Part shown: piece after piece, positions 10,101 through 18,296 of the stretch
How positions within the stretch are numbered: the first letter of the stretch is position 1
Layout of the letters: every line of letters begins with the position of its first letter
Origin: Phycisphaerales bacterium
Lineage (GTDB): Bacteria > Planctomycetota > Phycisphaerae > UBA1845 > G020352895
NCBI GenBank assembly: GCA_020352895.1
Contig: CP070685.1
Span: forward strand, 3,167,683 to 3,204,821
Length of the DNA: 37,139 nucleotides
Direction of reading: 5' to 3'
The notes under the pieces: model-generated
Told to the model about the DNA's origin: nothing
The model's database searches: none
Seen by the model: the letters and a program-made list of their open reading frames with translations, nothing else
Program-made: the position numbers and the translations under genes

Positions 10101-10315
10101 TCATCGAGGACGGGAAAGCCGTTCGCGTCACCATCCTCAGCGACGAGCACTACAAAGACGCTCCGCTCGTGTACAGTTGGCAAGCTGCCGACGGAAGCGT
10201 TGTCGAGGAGAACGTCTTTTTGGACCTGGAGCCCGGAGCGAGCTACCAGCGCACGTGGCACCCGAGCACCGTAGTCGGCCCAGGCCAATTGATCATCGAG
10301 ATGAACGACCGATGA
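7112..10315 (+). CDS. Large membrane Ser/Thr protein kinase with duplicated membrane module
   Basis: This 1067-residue protein starts at GTG. Residues 10-270 are a Hanks-type kinase: glycine loop GVGKGGFGEVY from about 20, VALKYL lysine at 43, catalytic HRDMKPGN with Asp132, DYG in place of DFG at 149, and APE after the activation segment. All residues needed for catalysis are present. A Pro-rich linker follows, then many hydrophobic segments from about residue 365. Two copies of one membrane module occupy roughly 628-756 and 790-918, sharing DEE-hMGFhIGA and GFWNETARP. A last transmembrane helix leads to a C-terminal domain of about 100 residues, possibly extracytoplasmic. The gene lies between an FHA protein and a sigma-factor operon member, so it probably phosphorylates local partners in response to an envelope signal. 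That role is inferred. Confidence 0.92.
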   Translation: MAFTFKHGDKPLEGYVIQRGVGKGGFGEVYYALSEGGKEVALKYLRDNPQIELRGVSHCMNLKSPHLVTIYDVKQNDEGEYFIIMEYIDGPSLRDLLVAEPSGLGAQKAAFFVSEIAKGLSYLHDRGIIHRDMKPGNIFYEDGYVKIGDYGLSKFISLSRHSGQTASVGTVHYMAPEVGSGNYHRGIDIYALGVMLYEMLLGRVPFEGSSMGEVLMKHLTEQPEVDALPDPFGDVIRRALAKDPNDRYQSINEMAQDIIAADHVRKSIADFKPGSLTTIARQAVETQVMDSPHPSPQGRPFIPPPRPRPHDDNILDAQAFSDRLAQHMERRGQPQYGPPSPAVMPAIGERPTPADMVQSAAPRGSRIGGFVLSAIVAIGLSVGVSLLAGVRNTIPEHTLMIFAFIMAIRIGVGIAERVVSRMAAPASSKWANRLIVLGCSTLPILLVGAIANEQLGRFYDRTNMWMDHNDMWMLALSVWIASGVVDWMKRLRDGLRGQVCFGSAFWAGLFCCIAAAILSEANDSIMIMAAGIGAAASLSLQASALFKRPALAGGAMPPQGPPGALGPEPSKKNDSRNAAIAEAAEALGDLASVPAALAGVASLSQECREPEPSGFYSPARRYAAAPVRRRRSTPARVFWGIVSGLLLFGAAVCGLGTGMIAHGDEEIMGFLIGASCCVVMAIFTLTKTTHYKRLGFWNETARPFLTCAFFSGAAALALVIAFLPMIKDDRFGVAVGLVFCLVFGLFCAFMGGRRQRLVGTTQAGPYERDVAGEPSAPAVSPYARTSALRLRRPIARAFWALVSAALLSGAGINGMAIGLMAQSDEEMMGFIIGAACCGIMAIFTLLKTTRHKRFGFWNETARPLLVCTFLCGLVALALVIGFIDLDDAGLFGVISGMIPCGALALLFLFLGGFRRHGIAEVRPKRSRRWALVPVIAVIALAALAGMTLMARLSRGGFLPPEIPTPVPRFTTSVLLTPFWEKAIPVIGTDDVRYTWKVIEDGKAVRVTILSDEHYKDAPLVYSWQAADGSVVEENVFLDLEPGASYQRTWHPSTVVGPGQLIIEMNDR
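8993..9865 (+). repeat. Tandem intragenic duplication of a membrane module in the kinase gene
   Basis: Two copies of about 386 bases (about 8993-9378 and 9479-9865) encode the same arrangement: basic lead-in, transmembrane helix, DEE-hMGF, Cys-Cys helix, KTT.HKR, GFWNETARP and two more helices. The similarity is visible in the DNA too; the stretch coding WNETARP is almost identical in the two copies. This indicates an internal duplication, not convergent composition. Confidence 0.85.
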
Positions 10316-10373
10316 TCAACCGGAGCCGCTCCGTCCGGCCCAGATCGCGAGGTAGACAGAAGATCTGTTCAAC

Positions 10374-11363
10374 ATGCTGCCGACAACGCAAAACCTGATT
10401 CCCATGGCGACCGGGCTTCTGACCGACGTGTACTGCGTTAAGTCGGCCTGCCGCGTGTCCGACTTCGTTACGCGTGAGTTTCACGGCCTCTGGCCCATGG
10501 TCGGCCTGCTCGGCGCCGCCCTCATGCTTGCAGGGTTGTTTCAGGCCTTCCGCCGCAAGCCTTTCACGGCCATCTTCGCCTTACTCATCGGCGGCCTGGG
10601 GCTTGGCGTCTTCCTGTCCCTGACGCGCACCGAATCGCGGAGCATCACCGCGGTGTTCGATGTGGTCAGGCGTCCCATGGTCGTCCGGCGGGCGCCGCCG
10701 GCGCCCCGCCCCCCACTTGCGGAGCGTCCACCCGAGCCCCTCATCGACGAGAAATACGCTCTCGTCAATCAGGTTTCGCGCCTGGGCGATAAGTACCACA
10801 AACTTCCCGCCAAGAAACTCGCGCACAGCTTCGAGTGCGAAGACACGGTGTGCGGCGTGTCAGACGTGCACAAATCCGCCGACGACGCGAAGGAGCAGGC
10901 TTTCGGCCGCGTCGCCGAGCGACTCCGCCGGCAGTACCTGCCGAAGATTGCCGAGAACAGCAGGATTCCCGCCGACAAGATCGAGGAACACGCCGAGGAC
11001 ATCGACAAAGTCATCGCCGAGGTGCTTCGCGGATTGTCCAAGTCCGGCCGTGTTGAGATCGCAAGCGAGGAGTGGGGAACGCCCGCAGACCCGCGACACC
11101 GTGCTGCAGTCCGCGTCTTCCCCGAGAAGCTGGCCCGGGAACTGCGTGCTACCATCACCGACTTCGTGGAGACGGAACTGACGCCCCTGATGCGGCGGAC
11201 CGCGGGCACCCTCCTGAGCATGTTTGCCCTGTGCATCCTCCTCTACCTGGCCTACGTGTTCGTTGACACCGGCACGCGAGGACATTTCACTCGGACGCTG
11301 CGCGTCGCCGCCGCCCTCGCTTTTGTGGGCATATGCGGCGCTTTGTGGTACCTTGGGGCCTAA
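10374..11363 (+). CDS. Membrane protein of unknown function in the kinase-sigma operon
   Basis: I do not recognise this 329-residue protein. It has two hydrophobic segments near residues 38-58 and 64-83, a soluble middle of about 190 residues, and two more segments at the C-terminus (TLLSMFALCILLYLAYVF, then RVAAALAFVGICGALWYLGA). The middle starts with a Pro-rich stretch (PPAPRPPLAERPPEP), contains a Cys pair (FECEDTVCGV), and is rich in charged helices. It starts 58 bases after the kinase stop and 69 bases before the sigma-factor start, on the same strand. It could be a sensor or an anti-sigma partner, but nothing in the sequence shows that directly. The ribosome site is weak, so the in-frame ATG at 10404 remains possible. 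Confidence 0.75.
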   Translation: MLPTTQNLIPMATGLLTDVYCVKSACRVSDFVTREFHGLWPMVGLLGAALMLAGLFQAFRRKPFTAIFALLIGGLGLGVFLSLTRTESRSITAVFDVVRRPMVVRRAPPAPRPPLAERPPEPLIDEKYALVNQVSRLGDKYHKLPAKKLAHSFECEDTVCGVSDVHKSADDAKEQAFGRVAERLRRQYLPKIAENSRIPADKIEEHAEDIDKVIAEVLRGLSKSGRVEIASEEWGTPADPRHRAAVRVFPEKLARELRATITDFVETELTPLMRRTAGTLLSMFALCILLYLAYVFVDTGTRGHFTRTLRVAAALAFVGICGALWYLGA

Positions 11364-11432
11364 GCGCGGCCGATCGATTTCAATTCTGCGGAACGGCTGA
11401 CCGACCCGAGCGGCGCTGGACGGGCACGCGTT

Positions 11433-12350
11433 ATGGAGCAGTCACAGGCCGACGAGCTTCTGGTCCAAGACATCTTGCGAGGTGAGCAGGAAGCCTGGCG
11501 CAATCTGATCGCCCGCTACGAGGGCCGCCTGCTGGCCTTCGCCCGCGCCCGTCTGGCCGCTCACGCCGACGCCGAGGACGTCGTCCAGGAAGCCTTCGTC
11601 GGCTTCCTTCAGTCCCTGAGCAACTACGATCCCTCACGCCCCCTGGAAACGTATCTGTTCGCCATCCTTCGGTACAAGATCCACGACCTGCTCAAGCGGC
11701 AGGGTGCACACCCCATGCGCACCGTCGAGGACGACGCCATGCTCGATGACGCCCTGCTCACCGAGGGGCACGCTGGCGAGACGCCCAGCCGCCATCTCGG
11801 TGCCGACGAGCACCGCCGGCGGCGGGCCGAGCTGCTGGGAGACGCACTCAAGAGCCTGATCGGCGAGATGCGTGACAGCAACCGGTTCGGCGACCTGCAA
11901 GTCATCGAGCTGTCCTTCTACGTCGGAGGGCGAAACAAGGACATCGCCGCGCTGCTCGAACTCGACGAGAAGCAGGTCGCCGGCATCAAGTTTCGGGCCA
12001 TCCAGCGGCTCAAGGCCGTGCTCGAGTCGTCCTCCATGCCCGACTCCCCGCAACTCGACAGCAGCGAAGTCACCGACGTGACCGTCTCGGAAATCTGGCG
12101 ACGACGACGCCTGACCTGCTTGAAGCGCAGCACCCTGGGCGCCTACCTATTCGGCATTCTGGAAGACCCGTGGCTCGGCTACACACAGTTCCATCTGGAC
12201 GTGGTCGCCTGCCCCATGTGCCTGGCCAACCTCGAAGACCTCCGCACGGAAGCCGAGGCCGAACCGACGCCCGACTATACGGAACGATTCTTTCAAACCA
12301 GCGTCGGCTTCCTTTCGCGGGCCGACACCAGCCCGCCGTCGCAGGCCTGA
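11433..12350 (+). CDS. ECF-type RNA polymerase sigma factor with Cys/His C-terminal extension
   Basis: Of 305 residues, about the first 200 are a sigma-70 family ECF factor. Region 2 includes LLAFARARLAAHADAEDVVQ and the helix SRPLETYLFAILRYKIHDLL. Region 4 has the helix-turn-helix RNKDIAALLELDEKQVAGIK. An extra 100 residues follow, beginning SEIWRRRRLTCLKRSTLG and containing FHLDVVACPMCLANLEDL, a His-x5-Cys-x2-Cys arrangement that could bind zinc. Planctomycete sigma factors with this tail are known; by analogy to ZAS anti-sigma domains it may regulate the same polypeptide. The protein probably directs RNA polymerase to a dedicated promoter set, controlled by the kinase and FHA protein encoded upstream. 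That link rests on operon context. Confidence 0.9.
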   Translation: MEQSQADELLVQDILRGEQEAWRNLIARYEGRLLAFARARLAAHADAEDVVQEAFVGFLQSLSNYDPSRPLETYLFAILRYKIHDLLKRQGAHPMRTVEDDAMLDDALLTEGHAGETPSRHLGADEHRRRRAELLGDALKSLIGEMRDSNRFGDLQVIELSFYVGGRNKDIAALLELDEKQVAGIKFRAIQRLKAVLESSSMPDSPQLDSSEVTDVTVSEIWRRRRLTCLKRSTLGAYLFGILEDPWLGYTQFHLDVVACPMCLANLEDLRTEAEAEPTPDYTERFFQTSVGFLSRADTSPPSQA

Positions 12351-12366
12351 GTGGCCGCCCGCGCGC

Positions 12367-12396
12367 AAAAGGAAGAGCGCCGCAAAGCGCCCTTCC
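12367..12396 (-). terminator. Intrinsic terminator for the metalloprotease gene
   Basis: GGAAGAGCGC (12371-12380) pairs with GCGCCCTTCC (12387-12396) with one mismatch and a six-base loop. On the minus strand the hairpin is followed by TTTT (12367-12370). It sits just past the stop of the minus-strand metalloprotease and between two convergent genes, so it may also stop plus-strand transcripts less efficiently. Confidence 0.65.
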
Positions 12397-12422
12397 ATCT
12401 TCTCAGCCATGGGCCGTGCCCA

Positions 12423-15203
12423 CTAATTGGCTACGAAATGAGCGTCCAGGGCCTTGTCGATGCGTAGCTTGGACTCGCGCAGATGGGCGCGGCTGAAGAC
12501 ATCCAGCCCCTTGCCATCGGCCTCCATTTTGTCGCCGATCTTGTTGGCCAGGTCCTCCAGCGTCACAAAGGCGACACTACGCACATCCGAAGGAATCCCC
12601 AATGCGTCCGCGTCTCTGAGCACGATCTCGATCATCAGTTGCAGGTACGAGCGCTGCAGACCTCGCCGAAAGCTCGAGATGGCCGGCTTGCCCTGCTCGT
12701 CTTCCTTATCAAGCTCGGACCAGATCGAGTCGGTCAGCGTTTCGAACAGCTCGGCGATGGTCATGGTCTTGGTGCCGTCCTCGAGCTGAAGCTCCTGACC
12801 GTAGATACGATTCAGCGTAAACGGGTTCAGCATGGTGAACAGGGCCTGGTACTGGATCTGGCGGATGATCTCGTGCACGGGATACTGCACGAACAGGTCG
12901 AACTGATCCGATCCCCAGTGTGCGAACCGTCCGGGTGCCATCCGGTTCAACAACTTCGGAGAGAACTCCAGCGTTCCGTCCGCAAAGACCTTGTCACACA
13001 CCAGCTTGAGAGCTTCGCGCTGCTTGGCTAGATCGACCACCTTCATGGCCGGCTGCTCGTTCGGATCGCCCTTATAGGTGTAGTTGAGCTCCATGCCGCC
13101 GACGAACCGCGCAGCGAACTCTACCGCCCGGTTGTACTGGCGCAGGATGCGGAACAGCGTCCGCCGCAGCTTGGCATAGCTCTCCCCGTCGTCCACCGCC
13201 CAGTCCTGCATGTCCTTGATCAGACGGCGTGCCTGCTCCATCCGGTAACTGACGAAATCCAGCGGGTCCTTGCCCATGTCGTGCCGGTTCACGTACGGAT
13301 CCGGCGAGAAAAAGAACGCATCCAGATCGCTGGCGAACTGCAGCCCCTCCTCACCGGCCCGGCCGGTAATCGACTTGAGAAGCTCATCTTCGCTCTTGAA
13401 CGGCTCCTCCACCGGCTTGTATCCGTACTCGATCGCCCAGTAGTCGTAGGGGCCGATCGTGTTCGTCACGAACTGCGGCGTGTGCGCCTCGCCCTTCAGT
13501 TTGAACACGATCGGGCTGTAGTCCATGATTGACCCAACGGTGGCACGGTTGGGCGCCGACTTGCCGTTGACGATCTCGTCCAGGTCCAACCAGGTGCTGG
13601 CCTTGAAGTTGTGGGTCAGTCCCAGGCAGTGGCCGACCTCGTGCGTGGCCACCTCCTTGACCATGGACCCCAACACCTCATCGCTCAGCCCTTCCTCCCC
13701 CTCCGCCTCGGCCGCCGCCGACGCAAAGGCGAGCTCCTCGGCCATACTCCGCGCGAATGCACAGCAGAACCGTCCCTCGCGGAACATCTGCTCGGCAAAC
13801 CGCGCCTCCAGCTCCTTCCCGCTCGGTTCGGGAACCAGCCCGTGCCGCAGGCTGTGCGAGCTGATGGGCAGCAAGCGCTCGCGAAACGACGGCGCCCGCC
13901 ACTGCGGGTGAGCCTCCAGGAACTCGTCCAGCAGAGCGTCGTAATCACCAACCATCGAGTTGGCCGCGTACGCCTCGGTATCCTCCACCATGACACGCAA
14001 AAACGAGTCATCCATGACAATGTCCGCGTCGAAGATCTGCCCGGTTCGCGGGTGGGCCCGTGACGGGCCGGCCGCAAAGGGCTGTCCCGTCACGATCCAG
14101 CGGAAGAAATTGTAGCGGACGTCTTCGGGGTCCAGGTTGGCGAACTCGGTGTCGGTCTGCTGACGCACCTGAACCGCATCCAGGAAGCCGCACTTCTCGA
14201 AGGCCTTGTTCCACTCGAGAATGCCCTCCTTAACGTACTGCCGCCAGCGTATCGGCACTGTCTTCTCAATGTACCAGACGATGGGCTCCTTGACCGGCGA
14301 CAGCTTCAGCGACGGGTCCACCTTCTGCAGGTTCCACCGCTCGACGTATCGATTGAAAAGCGTGGCGGCGTCGTGCTTCTTGCCCCAATCCATGGTTGCG
14401 GTCATGAAGTATCCGATGCGCTCGTCCGCCCGGCGCGGCTTGTACTCCGTCTTCGGCAGCTCGCTCAGGCTGTAATGCAACAGGACGCGCGTGGCCGTCG
14501 CCCCGGGCCCTTGTTCGCTCATGGCCGTCTCTACCGGCAACTCCACATTCTTGGGAAACGCCTTGAATTTGCCCCACTTGCTCAGCCCGGGGTGAACCGT
14601 GCCGCCAAAGAGACGCGACCAGCCCAGCATGTCAGACTTGAATACCGCCCCCAAGTCGACGAGCGGATCGCCGGCCGGACTCTCCGTCAGGATGTCCACC
14701 GTGCTGATGATCCGGGCAGTGAACGAACGCTTGATCACGTCGCTAAGCGTGGACTCGGCCGCTTCTTCGTACCGCACGTCCGGCTGCACCAGCAGCAGCT
14801 TCTTGCCCATCCGCTCCCAGTGCACCATACGCGTCCCCCATTGAAAACCGGTGAACTGGGAGCCGCCCGACACGCTTGTGGCCATCAGGAAGTCCGCGCC
14901 CAGCAGCCCTTTCGGTATCTCCGCCAGCAGCGTGTCCTCTTTCTCCTTGTACCACAGGGGCAGGAAGGTCTTCTCCTCCGTCGGGTCCGCCGAATCGACC
15001 TGCGTGAAGCCCTTGGTCACTGCCTCAAAGGGCGGGAACTCGGGCTTCTCCTCCGCTTCTTTCTTGGCCGCTTCGTCGCCAGCAGCTTTGGCCTCCTGCT
15101 CGCCGGCCGCCAGGGCCGGGGCGCCTACAAGTCGGTCGCCCGCAAGAACAACCACGGCAAAAGCCAACGCCGCCACAAATCCACATCGTCGGTACTGCCT
15201 CAT
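12423..15203 (-). CDS. Exported zinc metalloprotease (DUF5117/DUF4953 type)
   Basis: A large secreted metzincin-like protease of 926 residues. It begins with a signal peptide (MRQYRRC..., hydrophobic core VAALAFAVVVLAG, likely cleavage after ALA) and a Lys/Glu/Ala-rich linker. The zinc site HEVGHCLGLTHNF starts at His521 (His521, Glu522, His525, His531), the extended HExxHxxGxxH signature. The arrangement and length fit the family with DUF5117 in the first half and DUF4953 around the zinc site. Physiological substrates are unknown. Met at 15203 is chosen because AAGGAG lies 7 bases upstream; the Met one codon earlier is also possible, and the Met at 15227 lies upstream of that ribosome site. 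A terminator follows the gene. The exported peptidase at 16.2 kb hints at shared peptide breakdown outside the cytoplasm. Confidence 0.93.
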   Translation of the reverse strand: MRQYRRCGFVAALAFAVVVLAGDRLVGAPALAAGEQEAKAAGDEAAKKEAEEKPEFPPFEAVTKGFTQVDSADPTEEKTFLPLWYKEKEDTLLAEIPKGLLGADFLMATSVSGGSQFTGFQWGTRMVHWERMGKKLLLVQPDVRYEEAAESTLSDVIKRSFTARIISTVDILTESPAGDPLVDLGAVFKSDMLGWSRLFGGTVHPGLSKWGKFKAFPKNVELPVETAMSEQGPGATATRVLLHYSLSELPKTEYKPRRADERIGYFMTATMDWGKKHDAATLFNRYVERWNLQKVDPSLKLSPVKEPIVWYIEKTVPIRWRQYVKEGILEWNKAFEKCGFLDAVQVRQQTDTEFANLDPEDVRYNFFRWIVTGQPFAAGPSRAHPRTGQIFDADIVMDDSFLRVMVEDTEAYAANSMVGDYDALLDEFLEAHPQWRAPSFRERLLPISSHSLRHGLVPEPSGKELEARFAEQMFREGRFCCAFARSMAEELAFASAAAEAEGEEGLSDEVLGSMVKEVATHEVGHCLGLTHNFKASTWLDLDEIVNGKSAPNRATVGSIMDYSPIVFKLKGEAHTPQFVTNTIGPYDYWAIEYGYKPVEEPFKSEDELLKSITGRAGEEGLQFASDLDAFFFSPDPYVNRHDMGKDPLDFVSYRMEQARRLIKDMQDWAVDDGESYAKLRRTLFRILRQYNRAVEFAARFVGGMELNYTYKGDPNEQPAMKVVDLAKQREALKLVCDKVFADGTLEFSPKLLNRMAPGRFAHWGSDQFDLFVQYPVHEIIRQIQYQALFTMLNPFTLNRIYGQELQLEDGTKTMTIAELFETLTDSIWSELDKEDEQGKPAISSFRRGLQRSYLQLMIEIVLRDADALGIPSDVRSVAFVTLEDLANKIGDKMEADGKGLDVFSRAHLRESKLRIDKALDAHFVAN

Positions 15204-15755
15204 CATCGCACTCCTTCGTGCCACCATCCGTCAGGTGTTGAATTCCGCAGGGCTAGCCACCCCACCTCCGCCGTTTGCGGCCGGCCACACGACAGGCCGG
15301 CAGAAGCCCGCCCGGCCGGTACGCAGGACACGTGTTGCTCAGGCGCGACCTGCTACACTTTAGGAACCGACGCACGTTCCTTCAGAAACGGCAGAATGCT
15401 GCTTCAGCCCCCTTATCGTCCCCCCGATCGGAGCGGCATAGCAAATCACCCACCCTGCGGGCCGGTCGAACTGACCACGCTACTTATCAGCGTCGCGCAG
15501 CTCACAACGTGAGCCCGGCACGTCGCCGAGACCGCATCCGCTATGGCAATACTGATACACCCGCAGAGCCCCTCTTGTTCCCCCGCCGCGTCAAGGACCT
15601 TGCAGAATAGCCGCAGAGAGTCGATAATGCGGGGCTGCTCCGGGCCGCGGCTTGTCCGCATGGCCTCTAAGACCTTGAGATAAAGGCAGTTAAGCCGCCG
15701 GCCATGACGGTTCCCGGTGGCTCTCCGCAGTTGTCCCTGCAACAGGAACCGAATC
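15204..15755. other. Divergent intergenic region
   Basis: 552 bases between the minus-strand protease and a small plus-strand gene. It includes the AAGGAG ribosome site of the protease (complement of 15211-15216) and an inverted repeat GGCCGG/CCGGCC (15295-15300 with 15312-15317). No convincing -35/-10 pair was found on either strand, and the open frames here have no gene-like features. Confidence 0.5.
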
Positions 15756-16124
15756 ATGAAGACAGACTGCGACGTGACCAAGCTGAAGTTCCAGTCCCTG
15801 ACCGACGACGACCAACTGGCCGCCGCCACCCAGGCCCTGCAATCCGCCGAGCAGGTCGCCCTGAAAGTCGTGGCTTTGCCCAAGCGTGAGGCTGCCCGCA
15901 AGGCTCTCGCCCAGCACTTCGCCAAGGACCGCCTCCGTCCCGCCAAGCAAGCTCCCAAGCCCTTCACGGAGAAGAACCGGGGCGGGCGGCAGTGGCGAAA
16001 TACCCAGCGCGGCAGCGTCCTGCGCGAGGTCAAAATGGGCGACATCTGCGTGATCCCCAAAGACTTCAACCTGCTCCAGGCACTACCTGGACTTCGCGAA
16101 TACATTGAAGTGGCCCCGGCCTGA
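15756..16124 (+). CDS. Small protein of unknown function (122 aa)
   Basis: I do not recognise this protein. It is soluble and highly charged, with no signal peptide. Residues 15-60 are predicted alanine-rich helix (QLAAATQALQSAEQVALKVV), the middle is basic and rich in Lys, Arg and Pro, and the end is a short beta-type segment (MGDICVIPKDFNLLQALPGL). Third codon positions are strongly GC-biased as in neighbouring genes, which supports real coding. The ATG at 15756 follows AGGAA; an in-frame ATG at 15717 encodes an unlikely Cys/Arg-rich lead. The exported peptidase follows after 74 bases on the same strand, so the two may be cotranscribed. A minus-strand frame over the same bases is longer but has no ribosome site or motif. 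Confidence 0.65.
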   Translation: MKTDCDVTKLKFQSLTDDDQLAAATQALQSAEQVALKVVALPKREAARKALAQHFAKDRLRPAKQAPKPFTEKNRGGRQWRNTQRGSVLREVKMGDICVIPKDFNLLQALPGLREYIEVAPA

Positions 16125-16198
16125 CTGCCCGGATTCGGGAAAAGAACACCCTACAAGGCCCCGGCCGGCTCCTGACCCCGTAACACGAGGACTTCGAC

Positions 16199-18097
16199 AT
16201 GAAAACGCACCGCCCCTTTGTCGCCCTCACGCTGGCACTCTGTCTGACCGGCCTGCTGGCTGCCCAGTTGGCCCTGGCCGCGCCGCCCACCACTGGCGAG
16301 GTCCCCACCCGCGACCAGATCGAGGACAAGTACAAGTGGGATCTGACCGACATCTACGCCGACCGCGAGGCCTGGGAGAAAGACTTCAAGCGCATGCAGG
16401 GCATCGCCGAGAGCTTTCCCAAGAAGTATAAAGGCAAGCTGACCAACTCCCCGGACATCCTCTACGGCGCCCTGCAAGACTCGGCCCAGGTGGGCGTCGA
16501 GTTCGGCAAGATCATGGTGTATGCACATCAGACCTTGCACGAGGACGGCAACGTCCCGACCTCCCAGGAAATGGCCAAGCGCGCCATCGGCCTGGCCACC
16601 AAACTCAACGAGGCCACCTCGTGGATGGAGCCGGAGATCCTCTCCATACCGGAAGAGACCCTTCGCTCCTGGATCACGAGCAGCCCGAAGCTGGCTCTGT
16701 ACGAGCACCACCTGGACAACATCATCCGTGGTAAAGCACACATCCTCGATGCCCGAGGCGAGGAGCTCCTGGCTATGACAGGTCAGATGGGTGCCGCCGC
16801 CAACGAGGCCTACACCTCGCTTTGCGACGTGGACCTGCCTTTCCCCACCATCAAGGACGAAAACGGCAACGACGTTGAACTCAGCGAGACGCGGCACTAC
16901 ATGTTCCGCACCTACCCCGACCGCCGCGTCCGCAAGGACTCGTTCATGGGCACCATGAGCGCCTACATGCCCTTCAAGAACACCATCGCCGCGCTGCTGG
17001 CCGGCTCCATCCACGGCGACGTTTTCACCACCAAGGCCCGCCACTTTGACGCCACGCTGGAGGCGGCCCTGTTCGGCCCCAACATCCCGGTCAGCGTCTA
17101 CGACAACCTGGTCAAGACCATCAATAAGAACCTGCCGCTGCTGCACCGCTACGCCAAGCTGCGCAAAAAGATGCTCGGCGTGGACGAGCTGCACATCTAC
17201 GACCTGTACTGCCCCATGGTGCCCAAGCCCCAAGAGGAACAGTACACCTACGAGCAGGCCAAGGACATGGTCCTGACCGGCCTTGAGCCCCTCGGAGAAG
17301 AGTACCTCACCGCGGTCCGCAAGGCCTTCGAGAACCGCTGGATCGACGTTTACGAAACCAAGAACAAGCGCAGCGGGGCCTATTCCTGGGGCACGTACCT
17401 GGTACATCCCTACATGCTGCTGAACTTCAACGGCACCTTTGACTATGTAGGCACTCTGGCCCACGAGATGGGCCACGCCATGCACAGCTACTTCACCTTT
17501 CTGAACCGGCCGCCCGTTTACGGAAGCTACGCCACCTTCGTGGCCGAAGTGGCCTCTACCACAAACGAGATCGTCATGCAGGAGTACTGGCTCCAGCGGG
17601 CCAAGACGAAGGAGGAGAAGCTGTTCCTGCTGGATCAGTTCCTCGACTCGATCCGCCAGACCGTCTTCCGCCAGACCATGTTCGCCGAATTCGAGCGGGC
17701 CATGCACCAGGCCGCCGAGGCCGGCGAGGCCCTCACCGCGGAGCGGCTCGGCAAGATGTACATGAACACCATGCAGAAGTACTACGGCCCGACGCTGGTC
17801 ATGGACCCCGAGGCCGAGGTTTACGGCCTGCGGATCTCCCACTTCTTCCGGGCCTTTTACGTCTACCAGTACGCGACCAGCTACTCGGCCGCGGCCACGC
17901 TGGCCGTCGGCATTCTGGATGAGAAGCCGGGTGCCCTGGAGAACTATCTCGGCTTCCTCAAAGCGGGCTCCTCGGAGTACCCGATCGACACTCTCAAGAA
18001 GGCCGGCGTGGACATGACCACGCCCAAACCCATCGAAGACTGCATGAAACGCTTTGAGACCCTCCTGGACCGCTTCGAGGAAACGCTCGAAAGCTAG
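16199..18097 (+). CDS. pepF: Exported oligoendopeptidase F (peptidase family M3B)
   Basis: The 632-residue enzyme matches oligoendopeptidase F throughout. The zinc site is HEMGHAMHS with His422, Glu423 and His426, and the third ligand is probably Glu450 in FVAEVASTTNE. The C-terminal YG...SHFFRAFYVYQYATSYSAA segment carries the His/Tyr substrate-binding residues of M3 peptidases. It should cleave short oligopeptides. Unlike classical cytoplasmic PepF it begins with a clear signal peptide (MKTHRPFVALTLALCLTGLL, ending near ALAAPPT), adding about 25 residues, so it probably works in the periplasm or outside. ATG at 16199 is used. A strong hairpin follows the stop. The symbol reflects family identity, not a tested function. 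Confidence 0.93.
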   Translation: MKTHRPFVALTLALCLTGLLAAQLALAAPPTTGEVPTRDQIEDKYKWDLTDIYADREAWEKDFKRMQGIAESFPKKYKGKLTNSPDILYGALQDSAQVGVEFGKIMVYAHQTLHEDGNVPTSQEMAKRAIGLATKLNEATSWMEPEILSIPEETLRSWITSSPKLALYEHHLDNIIRGKAHILDARGEELLAMTGQMGAAANEAYTSLCDVDLPFPTIKDENGNDVELSETRHYMFRTYPDRRVRKDSFMGTMSAYMPFKNTIAALLAGSIHGDVFTTKARHFDATLEAALFGPNIPVSVYDNLVKTINKNLPLLHRYAKLRKKMLGVDELHIYDLYCPMVPKPQEEQYTYEQAKDMVLTGLEPLGEEYLTAVRKAFENRWIDVYETKNKRSGAYSWGTYLVHPYMLLNFNGTFDYVGTLAHEMGHAMHSYFTFLNRPPVYGSYATFVAEVASTTNEIVMQEYWLQRAKTKEEKLFLLDQFLDSIRQTVFRQTMFAEFERAMHQAAEAGEALTAERLGKMYMNTMQKYYGPTLVMDPEAEVYGLRISHFFRAFYVYQYATSYSAAATLAVGILDEKPGALENYLGFLKAGSSEYPIDTLKKAGVDMTTPKPIEDCMKRFETLLDRFEETLES

Positions 18098-18126
18098 CGC
18101 CTCAGGCCATCGCGTGAGCACGAACC

Positions 18127-18160
18127 GCGGGCGGGCATTGCCGTAGCGACGCCCGCCCGC
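18127..18160 (+). terminator. Hairpin terminator after the oligoendopeptidase gene
   Basis: GCGGGCGGGC (18127-18136) pairs perfectly over 10 bases with GCCCGCCCGC (18151-18160). TTCTT follows, a weak T tract. It lies 30 bases after the stop codon. The stem is very stable, but the short tail leaves termination efficiency uncertain. Confidence 0.6.
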
Positions 18161-18296
18161 TTCTTGCGCAGTTCGGGCGTCCGTGCGTCCTCGTCCGCCA
18201 GCCCACAGAGTTCCTATCAAGCTCCGGCGCCGCCTGGCCGAAACAGTGGTAATGACCTGAAAAGCCCCTTTCGACCACCTGCCCGGAGTATGTCGC

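Noticed and set aside
15446-16105. 219-residue minus-strand frame opposite the small unknown gene
   Set aside because: No ribosome site, unusual composition, and codon bias favours the plus strand.
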